Origin: Fredinandcohnia aciditolerans
GTDB lineage: Bacteria; Bacillota; Bacilli; Bacillales; Bacillaceae_L
Length of the DNA stretch: 64,000 nucleotides
Assembly: GCA_003640645.1 (NCBI GenBank)
Contig: QGHH01000004.1
Location: 228,875 to 292,874 of the forward strand
Reading direction: 5' to 3'
The translations under genes and the position numbers were made by a program. The notes beneath the pieces were generated by a model. It did not search any database, had not been told where the DNA came from, and saw only the letters and a program-made list of their open reading frames with translations. Positions 1 to 10,892 of this stretch are shown here, piece by piece (positions within the stretch are counted from its first letter, which is position 1; each line of letters begins with the position of its first letter).

Positions 1-71
1 TACCCATTTAACCCTGCTCCTAAAAATATGGTCCCCAACAGTATTTCAATAATGCGAATGGTGATTTTCAT
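1..71 (-). CDS. DoxX-like small membrane protein, N-terminal part only
   Basis: The reverse strand reads an N-terminus beginning MKITIRIIEILLGT and continuing IFLGAGLNG before the window edge. This hydrophobic start resembles DoxX-family membrane proteins, but only 23 residues are visible, so the family is a guess. Two ATG codons are adjacent (74-72 and 71-69). The second was chosen because an AAAGGGG ribosome binding site lies 6 bases upstream of it. The rest of the gene is outside the window. Confidence 0.45.
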   Translation of the reverse strand, partial: MKITIRIIEILLGTIFLGAGLNG

Positions 72-188
72 CATAATCCCCTTTGTATGGTTTTTAAATA
101 GCCACTTTCAAAAGATTACCTTAAAGACCCTTACAGTAATATTTACGGTATTACACTTCCGTTAGAACTAAGAAGGATGAACTTCAAT

Positions 189-689
189 TTACTTTTTGCC
201 TAACTCCCTTGCAAGAATCGATTGGCGAAACCCCTTTTGGCGAATGAGTTCTTTCATTTCTTCTGTGCTCATGTAGGAAAGGCGGATATGATAATAATTA
301 ATGTATTCAACCATAGCAAATCCGTATAAGAAAAGGTACCAATATAGTCCTTTAGAAAAAGTAGCTTGGTAGACTAGGAAAGGGAAACCCACTACAAGTA
401 ATACCAGATTACTTTTCTTAAAAAAACGAAAACGGGATAGATAACTGTCAGGTAAAGAAGAACTTTTGCCTTGTTTGACCCGCTTCCACTTCAAGTACCA
501 ATAATAACTACCTTGAAATAAAATGTATTCCAAAATACAGAATGCAAATAGATGTGGAATAGTGATTAAATAATGAGCAGACCATTCAAAAGTTGGAATA
601 TATAGTAACCAGAGGACCGCAAATAGAATGGCAGCTGATAATTCTCCTGTCCAAAGGCTAAATAGTTTTTTCTGAGCTCTTGCTTTCAT
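189..689 (-). CDS. Integral membrane protein, unknown function
   Basis: A protein of 166 residues with about four hydrophobic segments (around 18-35, 43-65, 95-112 and 115-135) and a basic, hydrophilic C-terminus. I do not recognise a family. An upstream in-frame GTG at 704-702 overlaps the Shine-Dalgarno AGGTGGAG and is unlikely to be used; the ATG at 689 sits 8-9 bases behind it. It is a single-gene unit with a possible promoter in the gap towards uvrA's end. Confidence 0.6.
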   Translation of the reverse strand: MKARAQKKLFSLWTGELSAAILFAVLWLLYIPTFEWSAHYLITIPHLFAFCILEYILFQGSYYWYLKWKRVKQGKSSSLPDSYLSRFRFFKKSNLVLLVVGFPFLVYQATFSKGLYWYLFLYGFAMVEYINYYHIRLSYMSTEEMKELIRQKGFRQSILARELGKK

Positions 690-764
690 GTGTATCAACT
701 CCACCTATTAATTAAGAATCTATTAGTAGAGTACCATAATTTTCCTCCCGTAGTATGTTTTCAG

Positions 765-804
765 TTAAAAAATCCCGTTCTGCTGCTATGCGCAAAACGG
801 GATT
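765..804 (-). terminator. Intrinsic terminator of uvrA
   Basis: AATCCCGTT at 771-779 pairs with AACGGGATT at 796-804. On the reverse strand the hairpin is followed by a run of T. It lies just after the uvrA stop codon and ends the csbA-uvrB-uvrA unit. Confidence 0.8.
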
Positions 805-810
805 CTGCAT

Positions 811-3684
811 TTATTTAGAAACTGTCTCTTTTTCTTTGATTAGTTCTTTCATACGCTGACGGTCGCGTTCAAGGACTGGTTTTAGATAGCGTCCAGTGTG
901 GGATGCATTGATTTTTGTAATTTCTTCTGGTGTACCTGTTCCATTGATAGTACCGCCTTTGTCTCCACCTTCAGGGCCGAGGTCAATAATGTAGTCCGCG
1001 GCTTTAATTACATCGAGGTTATGTTCAATGACGAGGACTGTGTCCCCATTTTCAACTAATCGCTGTAAGACCTTAAGCAATCTTGAAATGTCATCTACAT
1101 GTAAGCCTGTTGTTGGCTCGTCTAATATATAAAACGACTTACCAGTTGAGCGACGATGTAATTCAGATGCAAGCTTCACGCGTTGTGCTTCTCCACCAGA
1201 TAGAGTTGTTGCGGGCTGTCCTAGTTTAACATAGCCTAAACCAACATCATATAAGGTTTCAATTTTCCGCTTGATTCGTGGTATGTTTTCGAAAAAGGAT
1301 AGTGCATCCTCAACAGTCATATTTAATATATCTGATATGTTTTTGTCCTTGTATTTAACTTCTAATGTTTCACGATTATAGCGTTTCCCATGACATACCT
1401 CACAAGGTACATAAACATCTGGCAGGAAGTGCATTTCGATTTTAATAATTCCATCACCACGGCAGGCTTCACAGCGTCCGCCCTTAACATTGAAACTAAA
1501 ACGGCCCTTCTTATAACCTCTTACCTTTGCTTCATTTGTATTAGCGAACAGATCACGAATATCATCAAAGACGCCTGTGTATGTAGCTGGATTTGATCGT
1601 GGTGTTCGTCCAATTGGCGACTGGTCAATGTCGATTACTTTTTCTAATTGTTCAATCCCTTTAACTTCCTTGTGTTCACCAGGTTTTGTTTTGGCTCGGT
1701 TCAGTTTCTGTGCCAATGATTTATGGAGAATCTCATTCACCAAAGTACTCTTACCTGATCCTGATACACCTGTAACAGCGATGAACAGACCAAGGGGAAA
1801 CTTAGCTGATACATTTTTTAGGTTATTTTCCTTTGCACCAATAACTTCTACGTAACGTCCATCCGGCTGTCTTCTTTCGCTTGGAAGTGGGATAAACTTT
1901 TTACCCGAGAGGTATTGTCCTGTTAAGGAATTCGGGTCTTCCATTACTTCTTTAGGAGTTCCCGCAGCAATAACCTCTCCCCCATGAATTCCAGCTCCCG
2001 GTCCGATGTCGATTAAATAATCAGCAGCTAACATCGTATCTTCATCGTGCTCAACTACAATTAATGTATTCCCAATATCTCTCATTGTCCTTAATGTATC
2101 AATCAGTCGGTCATTATCTCGTTGATGTAATCCTATTGACGGCTCGTCCAAAATATAGAGAACACCGGTTAAACGCGAACCGATTTGAGTAGCTAGTCGA
2201 ATCCGTTGAGCCTCACCACCAGATAAAGTACCTGCGGCACGACTTAGAGTTAGATAATCTAATCCAACATTGACGAGAAAACCGAGTCGTTCTTTGATTT
2301 CTCGAAAAATAAGGTTCGCGATTTTCATATCTTTTTCAGAAAGCTCAATAGTAGTGAAGAAATCAAAAGCTTCATTAATAGAAAAGTCTGTAACATGAGA
2401 AATATGTTTTCCTGAGATTAAAACAGCTAGACTTTCCTTTTTCAATCGATATCCTTTACATGTAGGGCAAGCCCGCTCAGCCATATACTTTTCCATTTGT
2501 TCCCGGATATAATCGGAGCTTGTTTCATTGTAACGTCTTTCTACATTTCGAAGGACACCCTCAAAAACGATATTATTTTCACGTTTCTGACCGAAGTCAT
2601 TCTCATAATAGAAGTAGATTTCCTCCCCATCACTTCCATAAAGGATTTTATCCATCAAATGCTTCGGGATATCCTTAACAGGAATATCCATATCAATCCC
2701 GTAATGATTACAAACTGATTCAAGTAATTGTGGGTAATATTGAGAGCTTGTTGGCTCCCATGGTGCAATTGCATGCTTTCGAAGTGATAAATCCCAGTTC
2801 GGAATCACGAGATCTGGATCGACTTCAAGCTTGTTACCTAAGCCATCACAATCGGGACATGCACCGAAAGGGCTATTAAAAGAAAACATTCTTGGTTCAA
2901 GTTCCCCAATCGAAAAACCACAAATTGGACATGAATGAAGCTCACTAAACAAGAGTTCCTCTTCCCCAATTACATCAATAATTACTTTACCTCCGCCTAA
3001 TCGAAGGGCAGCCTCAAGGGAATCAGATAGTCTTGCTATTACACCTTCTTTAACTACAATTCGGTCAATGACAACCTCAATTGAATGTTTTTTATTCTTT
3101 TCTAGCTCGATGTCATCTGATAGCTCAAGCATTTCACCGTCGACACGAATTCTGACATAACCTTGTTTTTTTATATCCTCTAAAACTTTCACATGGGCAC
3201 CCTTACGTCCTGATACAACAGGCGCGAGTACCTGCAGTTTTGTCCGTTCGGGGTATTCTAATATACGATCCACCATCTGCTCAACAGTTTGTGAAGTAAT
3301 TTCGATTCCATGGTTAGGACAAACCGGTTTTCCTACTCGAGCATATAATAAACGCAAATAATCATAAATCTCTGTTACCGTTCCAACAGTTGACCTTGGA
3401 TTCCGACTTGTTGTTTTTTGGTCAATCGAAATCGCAGGTGAAAGACCCTCAATTGAATCAACATCGGGTTTATCCATTTGGCCTAAAAATTGACGTGCGT
3501 ATGCAGAAAGAGACTCGACATAGCGCCGTTGTCCTTCTGCATAAATGGTGTCAAATGCAAGGGAAGATTTTCCTGAACCAGATAGACCAGTCACGACAAC
3601 TAGTTGATCTCTTGGAATCGTAACATCTATATTTTTTAAGTTATGGGCCCTTGCTCCTTTGACGACTATTTTATCCAATGCCAT
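811..3684 (-). CDS. uvrA: UvrABC excinuclease subunit A
   Basis: UvrA is the damage-scanning ATPase of nucleotide excision repair; a UvrA dimer loads UvrB at lesions. The 957-residue length is normal. Two ABC ATPase halves are visible: Walker [10 protein letters not shown] at residues 33-41 and GVSGSGKST near 640, each with an LSGGEAQR signature. Zinc-binding CxxC pairs are present in the insertion domain (CPIC, CPDC) and in the second half (CEAC, CEVC). The start follows an AAGGATGA ribosome binding site. Only 7 bases separate it from the uvrB stop, so the two are cotranscribed. Everything seen is intact. Confidence 0.98.
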   Translation of the reverse strand: MALDKIVVKGARAHNLKNIDVTIPRDQLVVVTGLSGSGKSSLAFDTIYAEGQRRYVESLSAYARQFLGQMDKPDVDSIEGLSPAISIDQKTTSRNPRSTVGTVTEIYDYLRLLYARVGKPVCPNHGIEITSQTVEQMVDRILEYPERTKLQVLAPVVSGRKGAHVKVLEDIKKQGYVRIRVDGEMLELSDDIELEKNKKHSIEVVIDRIVVKEGVIARLSDSLEAALRLGGGKVIIDVIGEEELLFSELHSCPICGFSIGELEPRMFSFNSPFGACPDCDGLGNKLEVDPDLVIPNWDLSLRKHAIAPWEPTSSQYYPQLLESVCNHYGIDMDIPVKDIPKHLMDKILYGSDGEEIYFYYENDFGQKRENNIVFEGVLRNVERRYNETSSDYIREQMEKYMAERACPTCKGYRLKKESLAVLISGKHISHVTDFSINEAFDFFTTIELSEKDMKIANLIFREIKERLGFLVNVGLDYLTLSRAAGTLSGGEAQRIRLATQIGSRLTGVLYILDEPSIGLHQRDNDRLIDTLRTMRDIGNTLIVVEHDEDTMLAADYLIDIGPGAGIHGGEVIAAGTPKEVMEDPNSLTGQYLSGKKFIPLPSERRQPDGRYVEVIGAKENNLKNVSAKFPLGLFIAVTGVSGSGKSTLVNEILHKSLAQKLNRAKTKPGEHKEVKGIEQLEKVIDIDQSPIGRTPRSNPATYTGVFDDIRDLFANTNEAKVRGYKKGRFSFNVKGGRCEACRGDGIIKIEMHFLPDVYVPCEVCHGKRYNRETLEVKYKDKNISDILNMTVEDALSFFENIPRIKRKIETLYDVGLGYVKLGQPATTLSGGEAQRVKLASELHRRSTGKSFYILDEPTTGLHVDDISRLLKVLQRLVENGDTVLVIEHNLDVIKAADYIIDLGPEGGDKGGTINGTGTPEEITKINASHTGRYLKPVLERDRQRMKELIKEKETVSK

Positions 3685-3691
3685 GTTTATG

Positions 3692-5671
3692 TCATCCTTC
3701 CGCTTTTAACTCCAAAATTAAATCACGTAATTCAGCTGCTCGTTCAAAATTAAGTGCTTTTGCAGCTTCCTTCATTTCATTTTCCATTTCAGCAATTACC
3801 TGTTCGCGTTCCTTTTTCGATAATCCAGTTAACTTAGGTACTGTTTCATAGGTTTCCGTATCTTCGGCTGCAGTTGTAGCACGAATGACATCGCGAATAT
3901 CCTTTTTAATAGTTTGTGGCGTAATACCATGCTTTTTGTTATATTCCTCTTGTATTTCACGACGACGTTTTGTTTCATTAATCGCAATTTCCATTGAGTT
4001 CGTCATCTTATCTGCATACATGATGACCCTACCATTAGCATTTCGAGCGGCACGACCAATAGTTTGAATGAGTGATCGTTCCGAACGCAGGAACCCTTCC
4101 TTATCCGCATCCAGAATGGCAACAAGTGAGACTTCAGGAATATCCAGTCCTTCTCGAAGCAGGTTAATCCCTACTAGTACATCATGTTTACCCATACGTA
4201 GGTCACGAATAATTTCAATCCGCTCTAGTGTTTTTATTTCTGAATGCAAATAGGTTACCTTAATCCCAACGTCCTTCAAGTAATCTGTTAAATCCTCAGA
4301 CATTTTTTTCGTTAAGGTAGTAATCAGGACTCGTTCATTTTTGTTTACACGGTCTTGGATTTCACCTAATAAATCATCAATTTGACCTTGAATTGGTCGA
4401 ACTTCAATAATTGGATCAAGTAATCCAGTTGGACGAATAATTTGTTCAACCATTTCGTCTGTATGCTCGATTTCGTAAGGTCCAGGTGTAGCAGAGACGT
4501 TAATGATTTGATTGATATGCTTTTCAAACTCCTCAAAACGCAAAGGGCGGTTATCCAATGCTGATGGAAGACGGAAGCCGTGATCAACCAGTACTTGTTT
4601 CCTTGCCTGGTCACCATTAAACATGCCTCGAATCTGAGGCAATGTAACGTGCGATTCATCAACGACAATTAACAAATCCTCTGGAAAATAATCCAGTAAA
4701 GTATAAGGTGTTGAACCTGGCGGGCGTAAGGTTAGATGACGTGAATAGTTCTCAATACCTGAACAAAAGCCCATTTCACGCATCATTTCAAGATCATAAT
4801 TTGTCCGTTGTTCAAGACGTTGTGCTTGTAATAATTGACCATCTTCACGAAGTTCAGCTAAGCGTTCTTCTAGCTCTGCCTCAATATTTTTGATCGCAAT
4901 TTGCATTTTTTCTTCACGGGTTACGAAGTGGGATGCCGGGAATATTGCAACATGCTCACGTTCACCCAGTATTTCACCAGTTAAGGCATCAACCTCACGA
5001 ATCCGATCAATTTCATCACCAAAAAACTCCACGCGAATACAGTGCTCATCACGTGAGGCGGGGAAAATTTCAACAACATCCCCTCTTACACGGAAGGTTC
5101 CGCGTCGGAAGTCAATGTCATTTCGTTCATATTGAACATCCACTAATTTGCGTAAAAGCTCATTTCGCTCGATTTCCATTCCCGTTCTTAATGAAACAAC
5201 GAGTTCCCTATATTCCTCAGGAGAACCCAAGCCATAAATGCAAGATACACTCGCAATAATGATGACGTCCCTACGTTCAAAAAGTGAAGATGTTGCTGAG
5301 TGTCGTAATTTATCAATTTCATCATTCACGCTTGAGTCCTTCTCGATATATGTATCAGAGGATGGAACATATGCCTCTGGTTGGAAGTAGTCATAATAAC
5401 TAACAAAATATTCAACAGCGTTATTGGGAAAGAACTCTTTAAATTCACTATAAAGCTGACCTGCCAATGTTTTATTGTGGGCAATGATAAGTGTCGGTCG
5501 ATTTACTTCCTTGATCACATTCGAAATCGTAAACGTTTTTCCTGTACCCGTAGCACCTAATAAGGTTTGAATTTTTTTGCCAGCTTTGATTCCATCAACA
5601 AGCTGTTGGATTGCTCGTGGTTGGTCACCCTGTGGTGAATACTTTGAAACTAACTCAAATTGATCCTTCAT
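3692..5671 (-). CDS. uvrB: UvrABC excinuclease subunit B
   Basis: UvrB is the helicase-like damage-verification subunit that receives DNA from UvrA and recruits UvrC. The 659 residues contain Walker A GATGTGKT (39-46), the beta-hairpin region with [17 protein letters not shown], the DESH helicase motif, helicase motifs V/VI ([22 protein letters not shown]), and the C-terminal UVR coiled-coil domain that contacts UvrC. It lies directly upstream of uvrA and downstream of csbA, the order known from Bacillus subtilis. A LexA-type box lies about 100 bases upstream of its start, so SOS induction of uvrBA is expected. Confidence 0.98.
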   Translation of the reverse strand: MKDQFELVSKYSPQGDQPRAIQQLVDGIKAGKKIQTLLGATGTGKTFTISNVIKEVNRPTLIIAHNKTLAGQLYSEFKEFFPNNAVEYFVSYYDYFQPEAYVPSSDTYIEKDSSVNDEIDKLRHSATSSLFERRDVIIIASVSCIYGLGSPEEYRELVVSLRTGMEIERNELLRKLVDVQYERNDIDFRRGTFRVRGDVVEIFPASRDEHCIRVEFFGDEIDRIREVDALTGEILGEREHVAIFPASHFVTREEKMQIAIKNIEAELEERLAELREDGQLLQAQRLEQRTNYDLEMMREMGFCSGIENYSRHLTLRPPGSTPYTLLDYFPEDLLIVVDESHVTLPQIRGMFNGDQARKQVLVDHGFRLPSALDNRPLRFEEFEKHINQIINVSATPGPYEIEHTDEMVEQIIRPTGLLDPIIEVRPIQGQIDDLLGEIQDRVNKNERVLITTLTKKMSEDLTDYLKDVGIKVTYLHSEIKTLERIEIIRDLRMGKHDVLVGINLLREGLDIPEVSLVAILDADKEGFLRSERSLIQTIGRAARNANGRVIMYADKMTNSMEIAINETKRRREIQEEYNKKHGITPQTIKKDIRDVIRATTAAEDTETYETVPKLTGLSKKEREQVIAEMENEMKEAAKALNFERAAELRDLILELKAEG

Positions 5672-5773
5672 TTACGTTCCTCCCATCCATTCTTTTGTTT
5701 TTATGTAATTTTCCACTGACTTTTTCTCGATAGAAATATTGTACCACAAACTGACCTAAAACAAACAAAAATA

Positions 5774-5787
5774 CGAACTGATATTCG
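5774..5787 (-). promoter_or_regulatory. LexA (Cheo) box upstream of uvrB
   Basis: CGAACTGATATTCG matches the Bacillus SOS box CGAAC-N4-GTTCG at all but one conserved position (A for G in the right half). It lies upstream of a minus-strand TACAAT hexamer at about 5741-5746, a plausible -10 for uvrB. The site is between csbA and uvrB, so SOS control would act on uvrBA but not csbA. Confidence 0.75.
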
Positions 5788-5997
5788 ATTTTTTATTTAT
5801 TGAAATGTAGTTTATAAAAAATATAACATACTATAATTAGGTAAATAGGTTTACTTTGAAGGAGTTTTATATGATAAAAGGTGATCTTTTATTTGAATTT
5901 TTTTATTCATAGAGGGGCAATTAGAAGTGTAAGATTAAATAAAAGCTTTGTTTAAGTGTGGGAGAAGTTTGAAATAAATCGAAGTAATTTCAAAGAC
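5788..5997. other. Intergenic stretch between uvrB promoter and csbA
   Basis: The stretch 5672-6027 has no convincing gene. On the plus strand a TATAAT at 5832-5837 is followed by a strong AAGGAG and a 13-codon reading frame (5871-5912, starting MIKGDLLFEF). The signal is good but the frame is too short to call. A hairpin at 5996-6033 closes the stretch. Confidence 0.35.
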
Positions 5998-6033
5998 AAA
6001 AGTCCTTCATCATCTCGATGAAGGACTTTATTT
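5996..6033 (-). terminator. Hairpin terminator at the end of csbA
   Basis: AAAGTCCTTCATC pairs with GATGAAGGACTTT across a 5-base loop, overlapping the csbA stop codon. AT-rich flanks on both sides would let it work in either direction. If efficient, uvrBA depends mainly on its own SOS promoter. Confidence 0.7.
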
Positions 6034-6255
6034 TCCCGCTCTTTTTCCCATATTTCTCGCATACATGAATCCTGCTCCCAACGAAAGAATATCAGCAGCG
6101 ATGATAATCGCAGAATCGGCATATCCTTTATAAATAGACGCAACGATAAGGGCAACCGCTAGTAAAAACCCCACATAATGGTTATAGGTTACTCTTGTAA
6201 AGAAAACGACGAGTACACCAGGAAGGATGAGCGCCAGCAATAGTTTTAATAGCAT
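6028..6255 (-). CDS. csbA: CsbA small membrane protein (DUF2198)
   Basis: A 75-residue, strongly hydrophobic protein with about three membrane segments and a basic tail (NMGKRAGK). Size, composition and position immediately upstream of uvrB-uvrA match Bacillus subtilis CsbA, a sigma-B-controlled general stress protein of unknown function. The start follows AAAGGA at a spacing of about 10. I did not find a convincing sigma-B promoter upstream. Confidence 0.8.
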   Translation of the reverse strand: MLLKLLLALILPGVLVVFFTRVTYNHYVGFLLAVALIVASIYKGYADSAIIIAADILSLGAGFMYARNMGKRAGK

Positions 6256-6328
6256 TAAATTCGTATCCTTTCAATTTCATATCTTCAATATAGCAAATCA
6301 AATTAAGGAATTCACGTGATTACTCCTG

Positions 6329-7279
6329 CTATTTAAACAATTCCGGATAGAATCCTTTAGCCAATGTTTCAACTGCATACGCCATACGGTTTCCTGGTAG
6401 TACACTCTCTAATGAAATAACGACAAACTTTTCATTTTTAACACTTTCAAGTTGTGAAAGCGCTGGGTCATTTTTGATATCCTTTATTTTTTGCTCAATC
6501 GAAGGAGCATCATAATCGTGAATTAGAATGACATCTGGCTGCCTTGCAAGTACTTCTTCGTAGCTAACTGTGGTCCATTGTTTGTCTGTGATATCATTAA
6601 AAATATTTCGGCCGCCTGCTAGCTCTATTAATAACGTTTCAAAATTTGTTCCACCCGCGGTGAAAATGCCATTTCCGCCACTATCATATACTAGTACATC
6701 AACTGGCTCATGATTATCCAATTTCTCATGCACACTAGTAATTCGTGCCTTTTGTTCTTCAACAAATGACTCCGCTCGATCTTCAATGTCAAAGATCTTA
6801 CCGATATCACGTATTTCCTGATAAATTTCTTCCATTGTTGTGGCTTTATTCATATATACGTTGATTCCATAGCTTTCAAGCTCATCCACGTCTAGACCTT
6901 CACTACCAAATTCCCAATCAATGCCGTAAATAAAATCTGCCCCACTCGTTATTACAGCTTCCCTTGTTGCAGAACCGTACGTAAGCTCTGGAATCTTCTC
7001 ATAATCGTCCTTGTATTCAGGCAAAGCACCGCGGCTATGATTGTCCAAGCTGTTTCCAATTACATAATCAGAGAGTCCTAATGCAATAAATAATTCGGTT
7101 GCATTCGGCCCCAGGGTTAATACTTTTGAAGGTTTCTCAGTAAATTCTATTTCTCTTCCATAATTATCAATGACCAGAGCTTCTTTAGATTTGGTAACGG
7201 AGCCGTTCTCTGTATCCGAGCCACATCCTGTTAATACCAAAACAAGAATCCCTACCAGTAGCAAAACTAGTTTTTTCAT
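6329..7279 (-). CDS. Lipoprotein substrate-binding protein of iron-complex/cobalamin ABC importer
   Basis: A 316-residue extracytoplasmic binding protein. The signal peptide ends in a lipobox LTGC (Cys19), so the mature protein is lipid-anchored. The remainder has the layout of the BtuF/FecB/FhuD class III binding proteins, with YGREIEF, LGPNATELFIALGL and a C-terminal NEKFVVISL region. It is the last gene of a permease-ATPase-binding protein operon; its ATG directly abuts the ATPase stop codon. The ligand (ferric siderophore, haem or cobalamin) cannot be told from sequence. No cobalamin riboswitch or clear Fur box was seen upstream of the operon. Confidence 0.85.
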   Translation of the reverse strand: MKKLVLLLVGILVLVLTGCGSDTENGSVTKSKEALVIDNYGREIEFTEKPSKVLTLGPNATELFIALGLSDYVIGNSLDNHSRGALPEYKDDYEKIPELTYGSATREAVITSGADFIYGIDWEFGSEGLDVDELESYGINVYMNKATTMEEIYQEIRDIGKIFDIEDRAESFVEEQKARITSVHEKLDNHEPVDVLVYDSGGNGIFTAGGTNFETLLIELAGGRNIFNDITDKQWTTVSYEEVLARQPDVILIHDYDAPSIEQKIKDIKNDPALSQLESVKNEKFVVISLESVLPGNRMAYAVETLAKGFYPELFK

Positions 7280-8065
7280 TTAAATTTCTCCTTCTAACAA
7301 ACTGACGGGTAAATAGGTAATCGTCACTTTTTTCGTAGTTGGATGAATTGCTACATCAGACCTGACCCCGTAGATTTCGTATATCGATTGAGACGTTAAT
7401 ACTTCTTCAGGCGTTCCTGCCATCAAAATACGCCCATCCTTAACAACATAAAGTCGGTCGCAATATAGAGCAGCAAGGTTTAAATCATGGATAGCGGATA
7501 ATACTGTTACACCTAGACCTTTAATCAAATCAAAAATTTGTAGCTGGTGCTGGATATCCAAGTGATTTGTTGGCTCATCTAGTAGTAATAGATCCGTTTG
7601 CTGCGCAAGCACTCTACCTAGTAAGACACGCTGCTTTTCTCCGCCTGATAGATTGATATAGTTACGTTTCTCCATATCAGACATACCAATTTGCTCAATC
7701 GCATTTGCAACAATTTCTTTATCTTTTCTACTGTCACCATCAAAAAGTCCTTTGTATGGGCTTCGTCCCATTGCGACGATTTCTTGAACGTTAAAGTCAA
7801 ATGGGATGACATTTTCTTGTCCAACTACACCGATTTTTTTGGCAACTTCTTTAGGGTTCATTTTATATACATTCTCTCCATCTAAAAAAACAACACCGGA
7901 ATCAGGCTTAAGCACACGATACAAGTTTTTAAGGAGAGTCGATTTCCCACTTCCGTTTGGTCCGATGATTCCGACAAATTCACCTTTATTAACATGCAAA
8001 TTCATATCTTCAATAATCTGTTTTTCATTCAATGAAAAATTCAAATTCTCAACTTGTAGTGTCAA
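7280..8065 (-). CDS. ABC transporter ATPase, FecE/BtuD type
   Basis: The ATPase that powers the iron-complex/cobalamin importer. It contains Walker A GPNGSGKST, a Q-loop (VVGQEN), signature LSGGEKQR, Walker B LLLLDEPTNHLD and a switch histidine (SAIHDLNLA), with a C-terminal extension typical of the family. The start was placed at the TTG at 8065, which has GTAGGTG five bases upstream overlapping the permease stop. An earlier TTG at 8098 lies inside the permease gene without a good ribosome binding site. About 261 residues. Confidence 0.9.
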   Translation of the reverse strand: MTLQVENLNFSLNEKQIIEDMNLHVNKGEFVGIIGPNGSGKSTLLKNLYRVLKPDSGVVFLDGENVYKMNPKEVAKKIGVVGQENVIPFDFNVQEIVAMGRSPYKGLFDGDSRKDKEIVANAIEQIGMSDMEKRNYINLSGGEKQRVLLGRVLAQQTDLLLLDEPTNHLDIQHQLQIFDLIKGLGVTVLSAIHDLNLAALYCDRLYVVKDGRILMAGTPEEVLTSQSIYEIYGVRSDVAIHPTTKKVTITYLPVSLLEGEI

Positions 8066-8073
8066 TTTTTCAC

Positions 8074-9129
8074 CTACTTCTTTGTTTTTAATAACCAAAT
8101 GAAGAATGGGCCTCCTACTAATGCGGTTAATATCCCAATTGGCAATTCTTCAGGTGCGATCACCATTCTGGCTGCGACATCTGTCCACACAACAAGGATT
8201 CCACCGAGTAAGGCACTTACAGGAAGAACACGTTTATGATCTGAACCAACGAGAAGTCTTGTAATATGCGGAACCATTAAACCGATAAATCCAATTGAGC
8301 CACTCACCGCTATCGTGACACCAGCTAAAAGCGAGGCCACAAGGATTAACAGTTTATGTAATCTCCCCACATTAAAGCCTAATGTTCCCGCTGTTTCGTC
8401 ACCAAAAAGTAAGGCATTAAGGGCACGGTATTGGCTCATTAAAGCAATCATACAAATCACTGACACTATAAGAGGCAGTGTTAAATAGCCCCATTTTGCT
8501 CCTGCCAAGCTACCTGACATCCAAAAGGTAGCATTATGTAAGCCTAACGCGTTCGGAGCACTTAGCGTAATCGTTCTTGTTAAAGCATCCATCATCAGTG
8601 CGATGGCGACACCTGAAAGTAAGAGATGAGTAACATTGATTCTTCCGTTCACCTTTGAAAGGACATAGACTAAAATAATCGTCACAGCAGCGCCAATAAA
8701 CGCACTAATGGAAAGTGAATAAGTACCGAAAATTGAAAAAGCACCAAATAACATACCTAAAGTTGCCGTTGCAGATGCACCTGATGAAACACCGAGAATG
8801 AATGGATCTGCAAGATGGTTACGTACCAATGCCTGCATAACTACCCCTGTTATCGCTAATGAAGCACCAACAATCATTCCTAATAACACTCTTGGTAGGC
8901 GCAAACCCCAAACGATATTATACTCAACCTGAGTCCAGTTATTTTCAATAGTAAGAAAGGGAAGTTTGGCTAAAAGAATTTGGATGACCGTAAGTGGATG
9001 AACTGAGACTGGCCCTATACCGATTGAGAAGAAGATTGAAAGTGCACTTACTATCAACAGCAGTATTGTTATAATCTTCATATTTGGTTCATCTTGATTG
9101 AAGATCTTTTGAATATAATCCCTTTTCAT
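8074..9129 (-). CDS. ABC transporter permease, FecCD/BtuC family
   Basis: A 351-residue polytopic membrane protein with about ten hydrophobic segments and the family motifs LRLPRVLLGMIVG, SGASATATLGMLFG, GVTIAVSGSIGFIGLMVPHITR and LPIGILTALVGGPFF. It forms the dimeric channel of the importer. First gene of the operon; start behind AAAGGAATT. It begins about 65 bases after prfC, separated by a hairpin. Confidence 0.92.
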   Translation of the reverse strand: MKRDYIQKIFNQDEPNMKIITILLLIVSALSIFFSIGIGPVSVHPLTVIQILLAKLPFLTIENNWTQVEYNIVWGLRLPRVLLGMIVGASLAITGVVMQALVRNHLADPFILGVSSGASATATLGMLFGAFSIFGTYSLSISAFIGAAVTIILVYVLSKVNGRINVTHLLLSGVAIALMMDALTRTITLSAPNALGLHNATFWMSGSLAGAKWGYLTLPLIVSVICMIALMSQYRALNALLFGDETAGTLGFNVGRLHKLLILVASLLAGVTIAVSGSIGFIGLMVPHITRLLVGSDHKRVLPVSALLGGILVVWTDVAARMVIAPEELPIGILTALVGGPFFIWLLKTKK

Positions 9130-9145
9130 CCCAATTCCTTTCTAC

Positions 9146-9193
9146 AAAACATGAACGCCCAGAGAAGTTTTCTGAGCGTCGTAGAGTCATGTT
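9146..9193 (-). terminator. Hairpin between prfC and the ABC importer operon
   Basis: ACGCTCAGA pairs with TCTGGGCGT (core 9155-9179). The stem can be extended by AAAACATGA against TCATGTTTT, ending in a short T run on the reverse strand. It is a plausible terminator for prfC, with possible read-through into the importer genes. Confidence 0.6.
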
Positions 9194-9194
9194 T

Positions 9195-10778
9195 TTACAC
9201 ACCTTTATAGTCATTACTTTCATAGAGGTCGATTAGTTCAACGTCCTTGTTTTTATCTTGGAAATAACGATACGTAAAGTCATTTTCAAATAACACGACA
9301 TATCGGTCGTTACGGTCCCGAACAAGTAGACTTCTTGAGTCAAATAGGCGAGTATCTACATCTTTATTGCCAATCCATCTTGGGATCCTGTTTCCAAGTG
9401 AAGTGAACTCAACAGAGACATTATATTCTCCCTCTAATCGATATTCAAACACATCATATTGAAGTTGGCCAACCGCACCAAGAATGAACTCATCACTTGA
9501 TTCCTGTCTGAATAATTGAATTGCCCCTTCTTGAACGAGCTGTTCAATACCTTTTCTAAATTGCTTTGCTTTCATTACGTTCTTCACACGTACCTTACGA
9601 TACATTTCAGGTGGGAACACAGGCAATTCCTGATAATGCATATCTTCTTTTCCAGCTGTAAGGGTATCGCCGATTTGGTAGACATTTGGATCATAAATCC
9701 CTATAATATCGCCAGGATAAGCCTCATCTACTGTTTCACGGCTTGCAGCCATAAACTGCTGAGTTTGATTGAGCTTGATCGATTTTCCTGTACGAGTAAT
9801 ATTGACACTCATTCCACGTTCAAACTTCCCTGAGCAGACGCGAAGGAATGCAATTCGGTCGCGGTGCTTCGTGTTCATGTTTGCTTGGATTTTGAAAATA
9901 TAACCTGAGAACGTTTCGTCCTCTGGTGGAATTAAGCCAAGATTTGTTTTACGTGGCTTCGGTTCTGAAGCAAATTGTAAAAATGTATTAAAAAACGTTT
10001 CTACCCCAAAGTTTGCGAGCGCACTACCAAAGAAGACGGGCGTAAGTTCACCTTTGGCTACACGTTCCACATCAAAATCATTTCCTGCTTCATCTAATAA
10101 AAGTAACTCATCTTGTGTACTTTCATAAATCGGATTATCTGTAATTTCAGGATGCTTACCGTCCTCAAGCTCCTGTAATGAAATAATTTTTTCATCTTCA
10201 TTTCCAGTAAAATGTACAAATTGATTGTTGTAACGGTCTACAATCCCTAAGAATCGTTTCCCCATTCCAACTGGCCAATTCATCGGATAAGACTCAATAC
10301 CAAGGACCTCTTCAATTTCGGCTAAAAGTTCAAGTGGATCTTTTCCTTCACGATCAAGCTTATTGATGAAGGTAAAAATCGGAATACCTCTCATACGACA
10401 AACTTTAAATAGTTTAATCGTTTGTGGCTCGACACCTTTCGTGGAGTCGATGATCATCACAACACTGTCCACAGCTGTTAACGTACGATAAGTGTCCTCA
10501 CTGAAGTCCTCGTGTCCTGGTGTATCAAGAATATTGACATAAAAGCTTTGGTATGGAAAACTCATCACACTTGACGTAACTGAAATCCCACGTTGCTTTT
10601 CAATCTCCATCCAGTCCGACGCAGCAAATTTTCCTGATTTTTTTCCTTTTACCGTACCTGTTTCACGAATTACATTACCAAAATATAATAATTTCTCAGT
10701 CATCGTCGTTTTACCGGCATCCGGGTGGGAGATGATGGCAAACGTTCTTCGTTTTTGAACTTCATCTATATAGCTCAT
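9195..10778 (-). CDS. prfC: Peptide chain release factor 3 (RF3)
   Basis: RF3 is a ribosomal GTPase that recycles RF1/RF2 after termination. The 527-residue protein has G1 HPDAGKTT, the switch region [11 protein letters not shown]3 [10 protein letters not shown] and G4 NKLDREGK, followed by EF-G-like domains II and III; length is normal. It is not present in every Bacillaceae (my recollection is that B. subtilis lacks it), so it is mildly informative for taxonomy. Start ATG behind GGAAGGATAATTTAC. It is transcribed from its own promoter facing the 36-codon gene. Confidence 0.95.
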   Translation of the reverse strand: MSYIDEVQKRRTFAIISHPDAGKTTMTEKLLYFGNVIRETGTVKGKKSGKFAASDWMEIEKQRGISVTSSVMSFPYQSFYVNILDTPGHEDFSEDTYRTLTAVDSVVMIIDSTKGVEPQTIKLFKVCRMRGIPIFTFINKLDREGKDPLELLAEIEEVLGIESYPMNWPVGMGKRFLGIVDRYNNQFVHFTGNEDEKIISLQELEDGKHPEITDNPIYESTQDELLLLDEAGNDFDVERVAKGELTPVFFGSALANFGVETFFNTFLQFASEPKPRKTNLGLIPPEDETFSGYIFKIQANMNTKHRDRIAFLRVCSGKFERGMSVNITRTGKSIKLNQTQQFMAASRETVDEAYPGDIIGIYDPNVYQIGDTLTAGKEDMHYQELPVFPPEMYRKVRVKNVMKAKQFRKGIEQLVQEGAIQLFRQESSDEFILGAVGQLQYDVFEYRLEGEYNVSVEFTSLGNRIPRWIGNKDVDTRLFDSRSLLVRDRNDRYVVLFENDFTYRYFQDKNKDVELIDLYESNDYKGV

Positions 10779-10817
10779 GTAAATTATCCTTCCGTTATCA
10801 CAGATTGTATCTAAAAA

Positions 10818-10846
10818 AATATATCACAATTAAAAAGGAACTACAA
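10818..10846 (-). promoter_or_regulatory. Candidate sigma-A promoter of prfC
   Basis: On the reverse strand TTGTAG (10846-10841) and TATATT (10823-10818) are 17 bases apart, about 40 bases upstream of the prfC start codon. Confidence 0.5.
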
Positions 10847-10892
10847 CGAGAATTGATTCCAATTCCAAGTAGGAAAGTTTCGAAAATAAAGC

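Noticed and set aside
1390-1855. Plus-strand frames opposite uvrA
   Set aside because: Antisense shadows of a fully conserved gene without ribosome sites; the same applies to the plus-strand frames opposite uvrB, prfC and htrA.
9130-9194. Cobalamin riboswitch or Fur box before the ABC importer
   Set aside because: The 65-base gap is too short for a B12 riboswitch and shows only a hairpin; no convincing Fur palindrome.
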